This document shows, in pieces, positions 6,403 through 10,207 of a DNA stretch of 10,207 bases. The DNA is from Pseudomonadota bacterium (GTDB lineage: Bacteria; Pseudomonadota; Alphaproteobacteria; Kiloniellales; J153). Both the position numbers and the translations under genes were made by a program. The notes below the pieces were generated by a model. That model was not told the DNA's origin. It saw only the letters and a program-made list of their open reading frames with translations, and ran no database searches. Each line of letters starts with the position of its first letter. Position 1 is the stretch's first letter. The stretch spans positions 1 through 10,207 of the forward strand of contig JACZWN010000127.1 in NCBI GenBank assembly GCA_022572105.1. Direction: 5' to 3'.

Positions 6403-6480
6403 ATGACCCGTTTCATCGCCACGACAATGATCCAGAAATTGGCCATACCGAAGTCCTGGGGAACGCGTCGGGCGGCGTGA
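6403..6480 (+). CDS. Possible 25-residue small protein after nfeD
   Basis: AAGGAG (6389-6394) lies 8 bases before an ATG at 6403, an essentially ideal initiation site, only 18 bases after the nfeD stop. The frame reads MTRFIATTMIQKLAIP and ends KSWGTRRAA at a TGA (6478-6480). The peptide is basic and mildly amphipathic, with no recognisable family and no convincing membrane helix. It may be a real small protein of the SPFH/NfeD unit, a decayed gene start, or chance. The remaining bases to 6583 show no further gene. Confidence 0.3.
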   Translation: MTRFIATTMIQKLAIPKSWGTRRAA

Positions 6481-6583
6481 GCGGGGGCGTCGACGTAACG
6501 CCGGCATGGACGGCGGCAAGTCCGTGTGGCAATAATGCCGATCGAGGGTGCCTACCGCGCCGCGTCGGCCACGGAAGGCCTTC

Positions 6584-6612
6584 TTGACATTGACGGAAAA
6601 GACGCCTAGATC
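6584..6612 (+). promoter_or_regulatory. groESL promoter candidate
   Basis: A perfect TTGACA (6584-6589) is followed after 17 bases by TAGATC (6607-6612), a weak -10. With the preceding C the -35 reads CTTGAC and the -10 region reads CCTAGAT, which also resembles alphaproteobacterial heat-shock sigma (RpoH) promoters. The predicted start, near 6619, falls in the first CIRCE arm, as expected for HrcA repression. A perfect palindrome GAAGGCCTTC (6574-6583) abuts the -35. Confidence 0.65.
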
Positions 6613-6613
6613 G

Positions 6614-6640
6614 CTGGCACTCGCAAGGACAGAGTGCCAA
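6614..6640 (+). promoter_or_regulatory. CIRCE operator (HrcA binding site)
   Basis: CTGGCACTC (6614-6622) and GAGTGCCAA (6632-6640) are separated by exactly 9 bases, matching the CIRCE consensus TTAGCACTC-N9-GAGTGCTAA. The A-to-G change in one arm is matched by T-to-C in the other, so the dyad stays intact. CIRCE is the binding site of the heat-labile repressor HrcA, so groESL is expected to be derepressed by heat. hrcA itself is not in the window. Confidence 0.93.
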
Positions 6641-6700
6641 ACGCTTTCGCAATACTGAACGACTGGACCATTCGTAACCCTAGCCCAGGGAGGAACTGGC

Positions 6701-7021
6701 ATGAACTTCCGTCCGCTACACGACCGTGTGGTTGTCCGCCGCGTCGACGAGGAAGAGACGACCAAGGGTGGGATCATCATCCCCGATACCGCCAAGGAGA
6801 AACCGATGCAGGGCGAGATCCTGGCCGTCGGACCCGGCGCCCGCGACGAAAAGGGCGAGATCGTCCCGCTCGATGTCAAGGTCGGCGACCGCGTGCTCTT
6901 CGGGAAGTGGTCCGGCAACGAGGTCACGATCGACGGCGAAGAGCTGGCGATCATGAAGGAATCCGACATCATGGGCGTGCTCGAGACCTCGCGCGCCAAG
7001 AAGCGCAAGAAGGCCGCTTGA
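6701..7021 (+). CDS. groS: Co-chaperonin GroES
   Basis: GroES caps the GroEL barrel and encloses substrate proteins for folding in the cytoplasm. The 106-residue protein shows the N-terminal FRPLHDRVVVRR, the mobile loop with ETTKGGIIIPDTAKEKP (about 19-35) including the hydrophobic GGIII that docks on GroEL, the LAVGPGARDEKGEIVPLDVKVGDRVLF core, and the C-terminal EELAIMKESDIMGVLE. It ends in a basic tail (SRAKKRKKAA) that makes it about ten residues longer than E. coli GroES; lysine-rich tails occur in alphaproteobacteria. GGGAGGA precedes the ATG by 6 bases. groEL follows after 43 bases, and both lie behind one promoter with CIRCE. Confidence 0.98.
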   Translation: MNFRPLHDRVVVRRVDEEETTKGGIIIPDTAKEKPMQGEILAVGPGARDEKGEIVPLDVKVGDRVLFGKWSGNEVTIDGEELAIMKESDIMGVLETSRAKKRKKAA

Positions 7022-7064
7022 AGCCTGAAGCCTAGAGTTTTCCCGAGTTCTGGAGGAACGAAAA

Positions 7065-8708
<1,644 letters not shown>

Positions 8709-8728
8709 GCCATCGAATAGCCGAGTTT

Positions 8729-8773
8729 GGGGCCGCGTGCGAGCGCGGCCCCCCGCACCGGACCGAGGTTTTT
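8729..8773 (+). terminator. 3' hairpin of the groESL transcript, probable terminator
   Basis: GGGGCCGCG (8729-8737) pairs perfectly over 9 bp with CGCGGCCCC (8744-8752) around a 6-base loop, 20 bases after the groEL stop. A run of five T occurs at 8769-8773, 16 bases beyond the stem, so it is not a textbook intrinsic terminator. It may need Rho or serve mainly as a 3' stability stem. Confidence 0.6.
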
Positions 8774-8867
8774 CTCTGATCGAGGCTCCTGGGCGGCGCA
8801 AAAATAGAGGCCTGATGAATTCTCAACGGTGGGGCGTGACCACGCTTGCACTCTGGGGCTCGCCGAG

Positions 8868-8897
8868 CCGCAAGTCGTGTTGCCGCAAGTTGTGTTA
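8868..8897 (+). repeat. Tandem 15-base direct repeat
   Basis: CCGCAAGTCGTGTTG (8868-8882) is followed directly by CCGCAAGTTGTGTTA (8883-8897), matching at 13 of 15 positions. It lies about 225 bases upstream of the E1 alpha start. It may be a regulator binding site or a local duplication; it also sits in frame in a 27-codon ORF (8815-8898). Confidence 0.5.
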
Positions 8898-9005
8898 ATG
8901 ACACCTCTTGGCCGTGAAGCGGACGTGATCCGCTAAAAAGCCGGCGTTCCGGGCGTTGTTTCGGCGGAATTTCAAACCGGGGCACTACCCCGCCCCGGGC
9001 TCCCT

Positions 9006-9014
9006 TGCTATAGT
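9006..9014 (+). promoter_or_regulatory. Extended -10 promoter candidate for the E1 alpha gene
   Basis: TGC-TATAGT (9006-9014) is an extended -10 element with TATAGT matching TATAAT at 5 of 6 positions. The expected -35 position (8986-8991, TACCCC) shows no match. Transcription would begin near 9021, about 100 bases before the start codon. The short dyad at 8978-8992 covers the -35 position and could be an operator. Confidence 0.5.
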
Positions 9015-9121
9015 TTGCCGCGCTCGCTTGCCGGGGGCGCTCGTGCCGCTCGGCCGCCAAAAAAAAGCGAACCGGACGCCCGCTCCGGGCGGCGCCACGG
9101 GTAAAGGGAGGACCGCATTCC

Positions 9122-10114
9122 ATGCTTCAGTTGAGCCGGGACACGCTGCTCGACGCCTACACCCGGATGCGCACCATCCGGGACTTCGAGGACCGCGTCC
9201 ACACCGAGTTCGCCACCGGGGCCATCCCGGGCTTCGTGCATCTCTACGCCGGCGAGGAGGCCTCGGCGGTCGGCGTCTGCCTGAACCTGAACGACGCGGA
9301 CTACATCGCCAGCACGCATCGCGGCCACGGCCACTGCATCGCCAAGGGCTGCGACGTCGGTGGCATGATGAAGGAGATCTACGGCCGCCGCGGCGGCCTG
9401 TGCGGCGGCAAGGGCGGCTCCATGCACATCGCCGACCTGGCCAAGGGCATGATGGGCGCCAACGGCATCGTCGGCGGCGGGCCGCCGCTCGTTTGCGGCG
9501 CCGGCCTCGCGGCCAAGAGGCTCGGCACCGGCGGCGTCGCCATCGCCTTTTTCGGCGACGGCGCCTCCAACCAGGGGGCGGTTCACGAGTCGATGAACCT
9601 CGCATCGATATGGGACCTCCCGGTCATCTTTCTGTGTGAGAACAACCAGTTTGCAGTGACGACTTCGTACTCAACCACCGTTGCGGTCGAGCACGTTTCC
9701 GATCGGGCGCCTGCCTACAACATGCCGGGTGTGCTCGTTGACGGGCAGGACGCCATTGCCATGTATGAGGCGACCGTCGAGGCCGTTCGCAGGGCGCGCG
9801 CTGGAGAGGGACCGACACTTATCGAAGGTCTCACCTACCGGTTCGAGGAACACTCGCTGGGACTGGGCCGGGTGCGTCGCGGCGAGTACCGGACCGAGGA
9901 AGATATCGACAGATGGCGCAAGCGGGACCCGATCGTCATCCACGAAGAACGGCTGATTTCGCAGGGTATCGCGACGCGCGAGGAGTGCGATGCTGTCAAC
10001 GCCGAGACGCAGGAAGAGGTTGAACGGGCGGTCGAGTTCGCCCGCAACAGTCCGTTCCCCGAGGAATCGGATTTGTTCGAAGACATGTGGGCCAACCCGA
10101 TCCCTCAGCCGTAG
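9122..10114 (+). CDS. Thiamine-diphosphate 2-oxoacid dehydrogenase E1 component, alpha subunit (pyruvate/acetoin type)
   Basis: The E1 alpha subunit binds thiamine diphosphate and, with a beta subunit, decarboxylates a 2-oxoacid or cleaves acetoin, passing the acyl group to the lipoyl E2. The 330-residue protein has FVHLYAGEEASAVG (38-51), STHRGHGHCIAKG (64-76), GGKGGSMH (95-102) and the ThDP motif GDGASNQ (145-151) through ENN (173-175). The late loop reads FEEHSLGLGRVRRGEYR (241-257), where pyruvate dehydrogenases usually have a GHS-x-x-D loop, so the substrate cannot be named. AGGGAGGA lies 9 bases before the ATG. Codon use changes sharply at residue 161 (9602): about 7 of 160 codons before it end in A/T, against about 44 of 170 after. 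The reading frame is intact. A beta subunit probably follows at 10183. Confidence 0.9.
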   Translation: MLQLSRDTLLDAYTRMRTIRDFEDRVHTEFATGAIPGFVHLYAGEEASAVGVCLNLNDADYIASTHRGHGHCIAKGCDVGGMMKEIYGRRGGLCGGKGGSMHIADLAKGMMGANGIVGGGPPLVCGAGLAAKRLGTGGVAIAFFGDGASNQGAVHESMNLASIWDLPVIFLCENNQFAVTTSYSTTVAVEHVSDRAPAYNMPGVLVDGQDAIAMYEATVEAVRRARAGEGPTLIEGLTYRFEEHSLGLGRVRRGEYRTEEDIDRWRKRDPIVIHEERLISQGIATREECDAVNAETQEEVERAVEFARNSPFPEESDLFEDMWANPIPQP

Positions 10115-10182
10115 CCACCCCTGATTCAGGCCTTTTTCGGAAATTCCACGTCCTTTTCTCACTCCACAGGTAACCAGACAAA

Positions 10183-10207
10183 ATGGCGCAGACCGTATTC
10201 ATAGAAG
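10183..10207 (+). CDS. Start of the next gene, probably E1 beta subunit (partial)
   Basis: An ATG at 10183 opens a frame reading MAQTVFIE, running off the window, 68 bases after the E1 alpha stop. E1 beta subunits commonly begin with a short M-x-x-x-T/F-x-E-A type sequence, and the position fits, but eight residues cannot prove it. Only a weak CAGG lies 12 bases upstream. A 4-bp CCTG/CAGG stem followed by CCTTTTT (10120-10136) in the gap is too weak to call a terminator. Confidence 0.4.

Larger units (their letters stand above)
8709..9121. other. 413-base spacer between groEL and the E1 alpha gene
   Basis: No protein gene is well supported. The spacer holds the groEL 3' hairpin (8729-8752), a short GCGTG-AC-CACGC dyad (8834-8845), a tandem 15-base repeat (8868-8897), an AGCGGA/TCCGCT stem with a 5-base loop (8918-8934), CGGGG/CCCCG (8978-8992), an extended -10 candidate (9006-9014), a run of eight A (9059-9066) and a CGCCCG/CGGGCG stem (9077-9091) just upstream of the E1 alpha ribosome binding site. 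Confidence 0.55.

Noticed and set aside
6988..7021. Basic C-terminal extension of GroES as a novelty
   Set aside because: Lysine-rich short tails are common on alphaproteobacterial GroES.
10120..10136. CCTG/CAGG stem followed by CCTTTTT after the E1 alpha gene
   Set aside because: A 4-bp stem is too weak for an intrinsic terminator, and the next gene appears to be in the same unit.

Overview
The window looks like a chromosomal, mostly housekeeping segment of a GC-rich alphaproteobacterium, probably from the Rhodospirillales or a neighbouring order. The grounds are a very high G/C bias at third codon positions, a DUF4170 gene, an adjacent SPFH/NfeD pair, a groESL operon with a CIRCE operator, a UbiA prenyltransferase of alphaproteobacterial type and a GroEL with the usual Gly-Met tail. 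I see no rRNA, tRNA, CRISPR array, insertion sequence or phage gene. The assignment rests on protein character, not on a database search.

Layout. Positions 84-1345 (minus strand) hold an MlaC-family periplasmic lipid-binding protein followed by a small exported SEL1-repeat protein. They appear to be one transcription unit with its promoter in a strikingly AT-rich spacer (about 1440-1620). Positions 1660-2343 (minus) encode a divergent Tag-like 3-methyladenine DNA glycosylase. Diverging from it, 2451-3610 (plus) carries a possible 69-residue small ORF that ends 2 bases before ubiA (4-hydroxybenzoate polyprenyltransferase, ubiquinone synthesis). Positions 3653-4645 (minus) hold a DUF4170 protein and, 27 bases downstream, a protein with a gamma-glutamylcyclotransferase-like motif. 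Positions 4941-6384 (plus) encode a QmcA-type SPFH membrane protein and its NfeD partner, followed by a possible 25-residue ORF with an excellent ribosome binding site. Positions 6584-8773 hold the groES-groEL operon with promoter, CIRCE and a 3' hairpin. After a 413-base spacer with repeats and dyads, 9122-10114 (plus) encodes the alpha subunit of a thiamine-diphosphate 2-oxoacid (pyruvate or acetoin type) dehydrogenase. The first codons of another gene, probably the beta subunit, begin at 10183.

How the genes fit together. The common theme is envelope and proteome maintenance (MlaC, SEL1, SPFH/NfeD, GroESL) beside central and quinone metabolism (UbiA, E1 dehydrogenase). Nothing here forms an obvious new multi-gene system.

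The observations most worth following are: an abrupt codon-usage break inside the E1 alpha gene at about 9602; the 29% GC island before mlaC; the Tag-like protein whose known ligand-binding residues are replaced; the small ORF apparently coupled to ubiA; and the unstudied DUF4170/GGCT-like pair.
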